Under the pieces are notes generated by a model. That model had not been told where the DNA came from. It searched no databases and saw nothing but the letters and a program-made list of their open reading frames with translations. Shown here piece after piece: positions 1 through 8,410 of a stretch of 11,785 bases of DNA (its first letter is position 1; the number at the start of each line of letters is the position of its first letter). Source of the stretch: Thermus sp. JCM 17653 (GTDB lineage Bacteria > Deinococcota > Deinococci > Deinococcales > Thermaceae); assembly GCA_001311585.1 (NCBI GenBank), contig BBBN01000026.1:1-11785 (forward strand), written 5' to 3'. A program made the position numbers and the translations under genes.

Positions 1-2
1 CG

Positions 3-449
3 CCCCCCAAGGCCGAGCCCAAAAACCGCGCCCTTCTCCTGGAGCTGGACATCATCGCCCTCCTCCTCTCCCTCCCCCAGGAGCGCCTCTTGGACTGGGT
101 GCTCTACGTATCCGACCACGTCTGGCCTCCGGAAGGCTCCCTCCTGGGGGAGTTCTTAGAGCTCGCCCGAAAGGAGCCCCGCAAGGACTACCTGCGCCAG
201 GTTCTAAGCCGCAAGGAGGCCGGGGGTATCCTCTTTGAGCGGCTCATGATGGCCCCCGAGGTGGAGGAGGCCCGCCTCCCCGAGGTGACGGAAAAGGCCC
301 TGGCCCGCCTGCGGGAGGCCTATTACCTGGAAAGGCGAGCCAAGCTGAAGGAGCTTCTGCAACAAAGCCCTAGCCTGGAGCTTTTACGGGAGATTCAGGA
401 GCTGGACCAAGCCATAGAGGCGGAGAGGCGCATCTACCGAGGCCTCTAG
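3..449 (+). CDS. dnaG: DNA primase DnaG, C-terminal part (5' end outside window)
   Basis: This is an open frame running in from the window edge, with 148 residues visible before TAG. It looks like the C-terminal helicase-interaction region of bacterial primase, which recruits DnaB to the replication fork. It is almost wholly helical, opens with a leucine-rich stretch (LLLELDIIALLLSLP, about residues 11-25), and ends with the charged helical hairpin typical of primase tails (REAYYLERRAKLKELL, then REIQELDQAIEAERR). The zinc-binding and TOPRIM catalytic domains lie upstream of the window, so the call rests on the tail alone. The next gene, mdh, starts 40 bases downstream on the same strand. No frame break is visible. 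The alternative is another DnaB-binding helical protein. Confidence 0.7.
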   Translation, partial: PPKAEPKNRALLLELDIIALLLSLPQERLLDWVLYVSDHVWPPEGSLLGEFLELARKEPRKDYLRQVLSRKEAGGILFERLMMAPEVEEARLPEVTEKALARLREAYYLERRAKLKELLQQSPSLELLREIQELDQAIEAERRIYRGL

Positions 450-452
450 GGG

Positions 453-1471
<1,019 letters not shown>

Positions 1472-1485
1472 ACCCCGTCAGGGTG

Positions 1486-1506
1486 GGGCCCTAAGCGGGG
1501 CCCTTT
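1486..1506. terminator. Hairpin between convergent mdh and phosphoribosyltransferase genes
   Basis: GGGCCC (1486-1491), a 6-base spacer TAAGCG, then GGGCCC (1498-1503) and TTT. It starts 15 bases after the mdh stop and fits a short GC-rich terminator for mdh. It also overlaps the last codon of the opposing gene once that gene's frame is corrected. The T-tract is short, so strength is uncertain. Confidence 0.5.
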
Positions 1507-1963
1507 CCCCACCAGACCTCCGGGGCCCAAGGGTAAACCACCCAGCCTCGGTCTCCTCGGCGTAAAAGTCCGGGCGGTCCGGCACCCGGTTCCGCCCCGG
1601 CTTGAAGTGGAGGGTGGCCACCCGGGGAACCCCTCCCGCCTGCCGCACCCGGGCCTTCACGGCGAAGGCCGTGCGCCCCGAGTCCCAGACGTCGTCCACC
1701 ACCAAGACCCGCTTGCCGAAGAGCAGGGGGTCCGGGGGAAACTGCAGGAAGACGGGCTCGGGCAGGGTGGCCTCTTCCTCGTAAAACATTACCGCCGCCG
1801 TGAGGATCTCCCGCAGGGAAAGGGCCTGGGCCAGGAGGGCGGTGGGGATCAGGCCGCCACGGGCAATGCCCAAAAGCAGGTCAAACTCCTCACCCAGGAG
1901 GGCGAGGGCCAGGCGGCGCACCAGGCCGAGGAGGTCCTCCCAGGAGAGAAAAACCCGCTCCAT
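1491..1963 (-). CDS. Phosphoribosyltransferase, COG2236-like (one apparent deletion)
   Basis: A type I phosphoribosyltransferase fold protein. The PRPP-binding loop VLVVDDVWDSGRT is at residues 87-99, with the upstream LLGIARGGLIP strand-loop at about 30-40. It probably uses PRPP with a purine-type base, but the substrate cannot be read from sequence. Near 1545 the minus strand reads GAGGCTGGGTGG where GAGGCCTGGGTGG is expected. The repaired tail becomes EAWVVYPWAPEVWWGKGPA and stops at 1491-1493, giving 157 residues. Unrepaired, the frame runs on to 1478 with an uncharacteristic tail. I chose the ATG at 1963 because it overlaps the ask stop as TGATG, implying translational coupling. A start 18 bases earlier is possible but would lie inside ask. 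The family's AWVVYPW-type ending supports the correction. Confidence 0.8.
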
Positions 1964-2447
1964 CAGGCCTGTCCAGCTCAAAGGCCTGGTGGACGGCCCT
2001 TAGGGCGGCCTCGGCGTACCTCTCAGGGACGATCACCGAGATGCGCACCTCGCTGGTGGCGATCATCTCGATGTTGGCCCCCACGGAGGCCACCGCCTGG
2101 AACATCCTGGCGGGGATCTCCGGGGCCGAGGCCAGGCCCACCCCCACGATGGACACCTTGGCGATGTCGGGCCTCAGCACCGCCTCGCCCCCGATCTCCG
2201 AGAGGACGGGCTCTAAGGCCTCCAGGGCTTCCTGGGCGAAGTCCTTCTTCACCGTAAAGGCCATCTGCTGCCTCGAGGGGTCGTGGCCGGGCACCCCCTG
2301 GATGATCATGTCCACGGCGATGCCCCGATCGGCCAGGGCCTGGAAGACCTTGGCGGCGATGCCCGGCTGGTCCGGTATGCCCACGAGTCCGATCTGGGCG
2401 TGGTCCAGGTCCAAAGCCGCCCCCGTCACCGTCTTGCCCATTTCCAT
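1963..2447 (-). CDS. Aspartate kinase beta subunit from internal start
   Basis: In Thermus, and in Bacillus aspartokinase II, a regulatory beta subunit is made from an in-frame internal start of the aspartate kinase gene. Here Met245 of the alpha frame (ATG at 2447-2445) is preceded by AAAGGAGGT, a near-perfect Shine-Dalgarno, 4 bases upstream and inside coding sequence. After repair of the single-base loss near 1970 the product is 161 residues, essentially the two ACT domains that bind the feedback effector. It would assemble with the full-length chain. The ribosome-binding site is read directly from the sequence; the alpha2beta2 arrangement is known from relatives, not shown here. Confidence 0.8.
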
Positions 2448-3177
2448 AGCCACCTCCTTTACCAGGGTACCGGGGTTGTAGGAGAAGCTAGAGCGCACGT
2501 GAAGGACCACCCGTAGCGCTTGGCGTAGTAGACCGCCCGGGGGTGGAGGACCCTGGCCCCCAAGGCGGCCATCTCCAGCATCTGGTCGTAGCCGATGACC
2601 TCTAGCTTCCTGGCCTCGGGGATGAGGTGGGGGTCCGTGGTGTAGACCCCTTCGGTGTCCGTGTAGATCTCGCACTCCTTGGCCCCCAGGCGGCGGCGAT
2701 GGCCACGGCGGTGGTGTCCGACCCCCCCCGGCCCAAGGTGGTGATCTCCCCCTCTTCCGTGGTCCCCATGAAGCCGGCGATCACCGCCACGAAACCCTGG
2801 TCCAGGGCCTCCCGGATGCGCCTCGGGTCCACCTCCAGGATGCGGGCGTCCCCGTAGCGGCCGTCGGTGGTGATGCCGATCTGGTGCTGGACGAAGCCTT
2901 TGGCCGGGATGCCCATGGCCCAAAGCTGCATGGAAAGGAGGGCCACGGAGACCTGCTCCCCGGTGGTGGTGAGGAGGTCAAGCTCGCGGAAGGGCGGTCT
3001 GGGGTTCACCCGCTTGGCCAAGGCGATGAGCTCGTCGGTGGTGTGGCCCATGGCCGAGACCACCACCGCAAGCTGGTGCCCCTTCTCCCGGTAGTGGGCG
3101 ATGCGCTGGGCTACTTTATGGATCCGCTCCAGATCTCCCACCGAGGTGCCGCCGTACTTTTGAACCACCAGGGCCAC
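1963..3177 (-). CDS. ask: Aspartate kinase, alpha subunit (three apparent deletions)
   Basis: Aspartate kinase phosphorylates L-aspartate, the first step toward lysine, threonine and methionine. The N-terminal kinase motif KYGGTS is at residues 7-12, [10 protein letters not shown] at 41-50 and GRGGSDTTA at 149-157. Two ACT-type regulatory repeats occupy about 260-405. The frame breaks three times on the minus strand: GCCGCCCTGGGG lost a C near 2690, TACGGGGTGG lost a G at 2510-2512, and GACAAGGCC lost an A near 1970. Repair gives exactly 405 residues ending ELDKA, the length and ending I recall for T. thermophilus. The start is GTG with AAGGAGGG about 6 bases upstream. The repaired stop overlaps the next ATG (TGATG). 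Three independent breaks in this biosynthetic gene argue for sequence error. Confidence 0.95.
2452..2460 (-). promoter_or_regulatory. Internal Shine-Dalgarno for aspartate kinase beta
   Basis: The minus strand reads AAAGGAGGT here, within codons for VKEV of aspartate kinase, followed by GGCT and ATG. It matches the anti-Shine-Dalgarno core as well as any start in the window, and it decides the beta-subunit start at 2447. Confidence 0.8.
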
Positions 3178-3216
3178 GCTTCCCTCCTTCCCCGCCCAGG
3201 GGCGGTTTGAAAGGGA

Positions 3217-3245
3217 ATATTAGCACATTTGCCCTTCCTCCCCAA
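3217..3245 (-). promoter_or_regulatory. Promoter for the ask operon
   Basis: On the minus strand TTGGGG (3245-3240) is followed by a 17-base spacer and TAATAT (3222-3217). This fits a housekeeping sigma promoter, with initiation expected near 3210. The leader carries AAGGAGGG before the GTG at 3177. It overlaps the opposing rsmC promoter. Confidence 0.65.
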
Positions 3246-3257
3246 GCCCCGTATCCT
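3229..3257 (+). promoter_or_regulatory. Probable rsmC promoter, near-leaderless
   Basis: TTGCCC (3229-3234), a 17-base spacer, then TATCCT (3252-3257). Initiation would fall at about 3264, only about 2 bases before the GTG at 3266, so the mRNA would be leaderless or nearly so, a common arrangement in Thermus. GGAAGG at 3258-3263 is too close to the GTG to act as a normal ribosome-binding site. Confidence 0.5.
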
Positions 3258-3265
3258 GGAAGGAC

Positions 3266-4405
3266 GTGGGCCTGACCCTAGCGGAGTACCACCGCCTCAC
3301 CCCCCTGCCCCGGCCCGGGGGGTGCTTTACGTGAAGCCGGGGGCTAAAGGCTTCCGGGACCCGGTGTATGGGCTCCTCCAGAAGAGCGTGGCCCCCTTCG
3401 GAAGGAGGGCCCTGGACCTCAACCCCGGGGTGGGGTGGGGAAGCCTTCCCCTGGAAGGCAGCATGGAGGTGGAGCGCCTGGAAACCTCCCGGGCGGCCCT
3501 CCGCTGCCTCCTGGCAAGCGGCCTCAAAGCCCGCCTGGCCCTTCCCTGGGAAGCCGAGGAAGGGGCCTACGACCTGGTGGTCCTGGCCCTCCCTGCGGGG
3601 CGGGGAAGCCGCTATGTGGAGGCCAGCCTTGTGGCCGCTGCCCGCGCTAAGGATAGGGGGCCGGGCCTACCTGGCGGGGGACAAGAACAAGGGGTTTGAG
3701 CGCTACTTCAAGGAGGCCCGAAGGCTCCTCGGCTACGGGGAGGTGGTGCGGCGGGAAGGCCCCTACCGGGTGGCCCTCCTGGAGAAGGAGAAGGAGGCCC
3801 CGCCCCTTCCTCCCCTCTGGCACACCTTTAAGGCCCGCCTTCTGGACCGGGAGTTCACCTTCCGCCACCTCCCCGGGGTCTTCTCGGCGGGCAAGGTGGA
3901 CCCCGCCTCCCTCCTCCTCCTCGAGGCCCTGAAGGGGGAGGTGGGAGACCTAAAGGGGAGAAGCGTCTTGGACCTGGGAGCGGGCTATGGAGCCCTCACC
4001 CTGCCCCTCGCCCACCTGGGAGGAGAGGTTACGGCGGTGGAGGACGACTGGGGCTCGGTGCTTTCCTTGGAGGAAAGCCTTAGGGCCAACGGGCTCCGGG
4101 CCTCGGTCCTCCACTCGGACGTGGACGAGGCCTTGACGGAAGGGGCGCGGTTTGACATCATAGTGACGAACCCCCCCTTTCACGTGGGGGGCGCGGTCAT
4201 CCTGGATGTGGCCCAGGCCTTCGTGGAAGCGGCGGCGGCCCGGTTAAAACCGGGCGGTGGGTTTTTTTCTGGTGGCTAACCCCTTTCTCAAGTACGAGCC
4301 CCTGCTGGAGGCGCGCTTCGGTAACTTCAAGACCCTGAGGATCGCCTCGCCGAACCTGGTGAGGGAGTACAAGGTGCTTTTCGCCACGAAGGAGGGAGGA
4401 GAGCC

Positions 4406-4409
<4 letters not shown>
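3266..4409 (+). CDS. rsmC: 16S rRNA (guanine-N2) methyltransferase RsmC (three apparent indels)
   Basis: RsmC is an S-adenosylmethionine-dependent enzyme that methylates a guanosine of 16S rRNA (G1207, E. coli numbering). Two methyltransferase-like halves are visible. The N-terminal half (about 25-180) has the degenerate [15 protein letters not shown] at 51-65. The catalytic half (about 195-381) has the SAM motif [14 protein letters not shown] at 237-250 and NPPFH at 303-307. The frame breaks three times: a G run at 3316-3322 one short, two bases missing near 3647 (GCTAAGG for GCCCTAAGG), and one extra T in the run at 4262-4268. Repair gives 381 residues; T. thermophilus RsmC is about 375. 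The GTG at 3266 matches the family N-terminus ([13 protein letters not shown]). The repaired TGA (4407-4409) overlaps the rpoD TTG start, so the two are probably co-transcribed. Confidence 0.92.
4238..4268 (+). terminator. Hairpin plus T7 inside rsmC, ahead of rpoD
   Basis: GCCCGGTT (4238-4245), AA, AACCGGGC (4248-4255) is a perfect inverted repeat. A 6-base gap follows, then seven T at 4262-4268. It looks like an intrinsic terminator or pause site but lies within rsmC coding sequence, about 140 bases before the rpoD start. The gap between stem and T-tract makes full termination doubtful; attenuation or pausing is possible. Confidence 0.35.
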
Positions 4410-5733
<1,324 letters not shown>

Positions 5734-5793
5734 TACCATCCATGCTGCTTGCGCCAGGTGCCCGAACCAAGGCTGGGAGGAGGCTCTTTTGGG

Positions 5794-5821
5794 GCCCCGG
5801 TGGAAGCCTCCACGCCGGGGC
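5794..5821 (+). terminator. Hairpin downstream of rpoD
   Basis: GCCCCGG (5794-5800), TGGA, loop AGCC, TCCA, a CG bulge, then CCGGGGC (5815-5821) forms an 11-pair stem 60 bases after the rpoD stop. Only CTT follows, so it lacks a proper U-tract. It is a possible rpoD terminator or mRNA 3'-end stabiliser. Confidence 0.35.
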
Positions 5822-5866
5822 TTGGACAAAGGATGCACGCAAAGGGGTATGAGCCTTCCTTAACCT

Positions 5867-5892
5867 CGCCCGCTCTGGCCCTGGGGCGGGCG
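5867..5892. terminator. Hairpin between convergent rpoD and 2H phosphoesterase genes
   Basis: CGCCCGC (5867-5873) and GCGGGCG (5886-5892) pair across a 12-base loop; CTCCTTT follows on the plus strand. It could end rpoD transcripts, or those coming from the minus-strand gene at 5933. The rest of the 5734-5932 gap shows nothing I can name and no tRNA-like cloverleaf. Confidence 0.3.
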
Positions 5893-5932
5893 CTCCTTTA
5901 GGTGGGTGCTGGCATGAACGCAAGCCTACTCC

Positions 5933-6450
5933 TCACCCTAAGCTTCGCCCTGGGCTAGGCCCCAAGGGAAAGCGGGCCACCTCCGCCAGGTCCCCTTCCT
6001 CGTCGCTCTTGACCAAGGCGGCCTCCTTTACCAGAAAGGAACCCCGGGGAGGCGGGGGCAAAAGCTCCAGAAGGCGCCCGGCCTCCTCCTCCCCCACCCC
6101 CAGGGCCAGGGTGAGGTGGGGCAGGTAGCTGGGGCCCTCTATCTCCTTAAGGGGAGGGGCCAGGGGCTCGAGGGCGTGGTAAAGCCGGGCGAAAGCTCCC
6201 CCCCCGTAGGCCCTCAGGTACACCACCCCCTGGGGAAAGTACCCCCACCGGCCGAGGCGGACCCGAAAGGGGGGTGCCCTCGGAGAATCCCCGCCACGGC
6301 GATCCGCAAGGCCTCCTCCTCGTAAGGCCAGTCAAAGGGCTGGCGGAGGTTGAGGTGGGGCGGGCCGAAGCCCTTCACCCCATGCTGGGCCTGCAAGCCT
6401 TCCAAAAAGACCCGCAGGTCCTCGGGAGGCCAGACCAAAACCCCGTACAC
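5933..6450 (-). CDS. 2H phosphoesterase, 2'-5' RNA ligase-like (one apparent deletion)
   Basis: Small proteins of the 2H phosphoesterase superfamily (LigT / 2'-5' RNA ligase-like) carry two HxT/SL motifs and act on RNA or nucleotide 2',3'-cyclic or 2'-5' bonds. Here PPHLNLRQPF (31-40) is the first motif, with Asn in place of the usual Thr/Ser, and PHLTL (111-115) is the second. The frame breaks in a G6 run at 6269-6274 (plus strand); one more G joins PPF to RVRLGRWGYFPQGVVYLRAYGGG and gives 172 residues. The tail after FPLGP may be natural, or could reflect a further lost base that would stop the protein near 5956. The start is GTG with no Shine-Dalgarno but a TATACT box 6 bases upstream, consistent with leaderless translation. 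The exact substrate is unknown. Confidence 0.72.
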
Positions 6451-6456
6451 GCCGCC

Positions 6457-6462
6457 AGTATA
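6457..6462 (-). promoter_or_regulatory. -10 box of a leaderless promoter
   Basis: The minus strand reads TATACT, ending 6 bases before the GTG at 6450, so transcription would start at or next to the start codon. No good -35 is visible at 16-18 bases. There is no ribosome-binding site, which supports leaderless translation. Confidence 0.5.
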
Positions 6463-6595
6463 CCTGGAATCTACTTTAGAACGATCTTATCTTTTCGCCG
6501 GCCGCCCACCCGTGGCCACGCCACCGGAAACCCTAGGTCAAAGCCCTTTCCTGGGGTGGGACCGCCCAAAATCCTCCACGCCGTTGTGAAAGCAG

Positions 6596-6937
6596 GTGCT
6601 GGCGGTGCGGGACCGGATCAAGACGGTGCGGGCCTACAACCCGCAGAACGGCCAGTTCACCCCCAACACCCCAGTGAAGGCGCCCGTCTATCGGGTGGAG
6701 ATCCTCTCCATCGCCGGGCAGATCGCCTTTAAGATGACCCTCACCGACGGCACCGAGCTTTACAGCCAGCTTGCGGACATCAAGGACGAGAAGGGCCAGC
6801 CCGTCTTTCCCACCAAAGACCCCGTGGTGCGGGCCGCCTGGAACTACCTCCTGATCCAGAACGACGGCTCCAAGGGCGTTCACAACCCCACCTACACCCG
6901 CCAGGTCCTCCTGGCCACCTTGAATGCGCTTCAGTAA
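6596..6937 (+). CDS. Uncharacterised protein, N-terminus uncertain
   Basis: The frame gives 113 residues, and I do not recognise a family. It has mixed charge, an alternating strand-like middle (APVYRVEILSIAGQIAFKMT, about 28-47) and a conserved-looking tail (NPTYTRQVLLATLNALQ). There are no cysteines and no membrane segment in the visible part. Codon use is typical of the neighbours, and a strong terminator follows the stop, so it looks real. The start is doubtful. The GTG at 6596 has no ribosome-binding site, and an in-frame TGA lies at 6587-6589. Given the errors elsewhere, a true N-terminus, perhaps a signal peptide, may sit upstream in another frame within 6490-6595. I could not reconstruct it. 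Confidence 0.6.
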   Translation: MLAVRDRIKTVRAYNPQNGQFTPNTPVKAPVYRVEILSIAGQIAFKMTLTDGTELYSQLADIKDEKGQPVFPTKDPVVRAAWNYLLIQNDGSKGVHNPTYTRQVLLATLNALQ

Positions 6938-6947
6938 AGGAAGCGGA

Positions 6948-6981
6948 AAGGCCCCCGGGGCCACCCCGCCCCGGGGGTTTT
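6948..6981. terminator. Strong intrinsic terminator
   Basis: CCCCCGGGG (6952-6960), an 8-base loop, then CCCCGGGGG (6969-6977) and TTTT. The flanking AAAG/TTTT extends the stem, so it could act in both directions. It begins 10 bases after the stop of the uncharacterised gene and isolates it from the Nudix-ribF pair. Confidence 0.85.
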
Positions 6982-7021
6982 CGCGCCGCTCCCCGCACCC
7001 GGCTGGGGATAACATGGGGGC

Positions 7022-7509
7022 GTGGAACGCACCTACCTCTACCGGGGCCGGATCCTCAACCTGGCCCTGGAAGGCCGCTACGAGATCGTGGAGCACAAGC
7101 CGGCCGTGGCCGTCATCGCCCTAAAGGAGAGCCAGATGCTCTTCGTGCGCCAGATGCGCCCCGCGGTGGGCCTCGCCCCCTTGGAGATCCCGGCGGGGCT
7201 CATAGAACCCGGGGAGGACCCCTTGGAGGCGGCAAGGAGGGAGCTGGCCGAGGAGACGGGGCTTTCCGGGGACCTGGCCTACCTCTTCAGCTTCTACGTC
7301 TCCCCGGGCTTCACCGACGAGAAGGCCTACGTGTTCCTGGCGGAGAACCTCCGGGAAGCCCAGGCCACCCCCGACGAGGACGAGGCCATAGAAGTGCTCT
7401 GGATGCGCCAGAAGAGGCCTTAGAGCGTCACCAGCGGGGGGAGGTGGAGTTCTCGGCCACGGGGCTCGTGGGGGTCCTCTATTACCATGCTTTTCTCCGA
7501 GGTCGCTGA
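7022..7509 (+). CDS. Nudix hydrolase, ADP-ribose pyrophosphatase type (one or two apparent deletions)
   Basis: Nudix enzymes of this group split ADP-ribose to AMP and ribose 5-phosphate. The Nudix box spans residues 59-81 (GLIEPGE, then RELAEETGL), preceded by LEIPAG as in ADP-ribose pyrophosphatases. It closely resembles T. thermophilus Ndx4 as I recall it. Near 7414 AAGAGGCC stands for AAGGAGGCC. Repair replaces a premature TAG with EALERHQRGEVEFSATGL and on to a TGA at 7507-7509, giving 162 residues from the GTG. The start is ambiguous. The GTG at 7022 lacks a Shine-Dalgarno; the ATG at 7014 would be in frame (MGGVERTY) if the G5 run after it lost one base, and the relative I recall has GGVERTY. 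The corrected end overlaps ribF by 23 bases. Confidence 0.88.
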
Positions 7510-8371
7510 CGTTCCCCAAGGCCCCAAGGTGGTGGCCGTGGGCTCCTTCGACGGGGTCCACCTGGGCCACCGGTTCCTCCTGCGCCAGGCCCTCGCCGAG
7601 GCCAAGGCCCTAAAGGAGCCCCTCCTCGTCTACACCTTTGACCCCCCCACCAAGGTCTTCACCCGGGGGGAGGGGTTCCTCATGGACCTCACCGAGAAGG
7701 TGGAGGCCCTAAAGGAGGTGGGGGTGGAGCTCATCCTGGCCGTGCCCTTCAACGAGGAGTTCGCCAGGAGGCCCCCCGAGGCCTTTCTGGAGGACCTAAG
7801 GGCCTTAGGGGCGAGCCGGATCTACGTGGGGGAAGACTTCCGCTTCGGCCGGGGCCGGGCGGGGGGCTCGGAGGCCTTGGAGAGGGTGGCCCCCACCCGG
7901 GTCGTTCCCCTTCTCAGCCTCGGGGGGGAGGCGGTGAAGAGTAGCCGCATCCGCACCCTTCTGCAAGAAGGGCGGGTGGAGGAGGCCCGCCACCTCCTGG
8001 GCCGCCCCTACGGGGCCTACGGGGTGGTGGTGGAGGGGGACAAGATGGGAAGGCGGCTTGGCTTCCCCACGGCCAACCTCGCCGTCCACCCCTTGAAGGT
8101 CCTTCCCCCCGGGGTCTTCGCCGTGGAGGCCGAAGGGGCCTTCGGGCGCTACAAGGGGGTGGCCAACGTGGGCACGAGGCCCACCCTGGGAGGGGAGGAG
8201 CGGCGTTTAGAGGTGCACCTTTTGGGCTTCGTCGGGGAGCTTTACGGGGAGGAGGCGCGGGTGCGCTTCCTCAAGCGCCTCCGGGAGGAGAGGCGTTTCC
8301 CCTCCCTCGAGGCCCTAAAGGAGCAGATCGCCCGGGACGTGGAGGCGGCCCGGGCCTACTTCGGGCTTTAG
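7487..8371 (+). CDS. ribF: Bifunctional riboflavin kinase / FMN adenylyltransferase
   Basis: RibF converts riboflavin to FMN and then FAD in the cytosol. It has 294 residues with no frame break. The N-terminal nucleotidyltransferase domain carries VAVGSFDGVHLGH (16-28), GEDFRFG (115-121) and KSSRIR (151-156), the counterpart of the ISSTxIR motif. The C-terminal kinase domain has GRRLGFPTANL (188-198), NVGTRPT (227-233) and LEVHLLGF (241-248). The ATG at 7487 lies inside the 3' end of the Nudix gene once that frame is repaired, so translation is probably coupled; GTCCTC upstream is not a Shine-Dalgarno, in keeping with coupling. FAD supplied by RibF is of general use and need not relate to the respiratory genes downstream. 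Confidence 0.95.
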   Translation: MLFSEVADVPQGPKVVAVGSFDGVHLGHRFLLRQALAEAKALKEPLLVYTFDPPTKVFTRGEGFLMDLTEKVEALKEVGVELILAVPFNEEFARRPPEAFLEDLRALGASRIYVGEDFRFGRGRAGGSEALERVAPTRVVPLLSLGGEAVKSSRIRTLLQEGRVEEARHLLGRPYGAYGVVVEGDKMGRRLGFPTANLAVHPLKVLPPGVFAVEAEGAFGRYKGVANVGTRPTLGGEERRLEVHLLGFVGELYGEEARVRFLKRLREERRFPSLEALKEQIARDVEAARAYFGL

Positions 8372-8381
8372 GGACACCTTT

Positions 8382-8396
8382 CCCCTGGCCCAGGGG
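8382..8396 (+). repeat. Inverted repeat between ribF and the kinase gene
   Basis: CCCCTGG (8382-8388), C, CCAGGGG (8390-8396). No T-tract follows. The left arm could instead pair with CCTAGGGG at 8401-8408, which holds the purine stretch next to the kinase ATG, so two exclusive folds are possible. Confidence 0.5.
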
Positions 8397-8410
8397 GTAG
8401 CCTAGGGGAG

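Noticed and set aside
1607..2257. A 216-codon plus-strand frame opposite the phosphoribosyltransferase and ask
   Set aside because: It lies antisense to two clearly recognised genes and has an Arg/Pro/Gly-rich translation without motifs.
5734..5932. A tRNA or small structured RNA gene in the gap after rpoD
   Set aside because: Two hairpins are present, but there is no cloverleaf, no T-loop GTTCRA sequence and no clear promoter on either strand.
5914..5958. The 14-codon ORF MNASLLLTLSFALG as a real small gene
   Set aside because: It is very short and overlaps the 3' end of the opposing 2H gene. It is kept only as a low-interest finding because of its ribosome-binding site and signal-like look.
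8398..8403. TAGCCT as a -10 box for a leaderless kinase transcript
   Set aside because: The distance to the ATG fits, but no -35 is found and the same bases take part in the hairpin element, so support is too thin for a feature.
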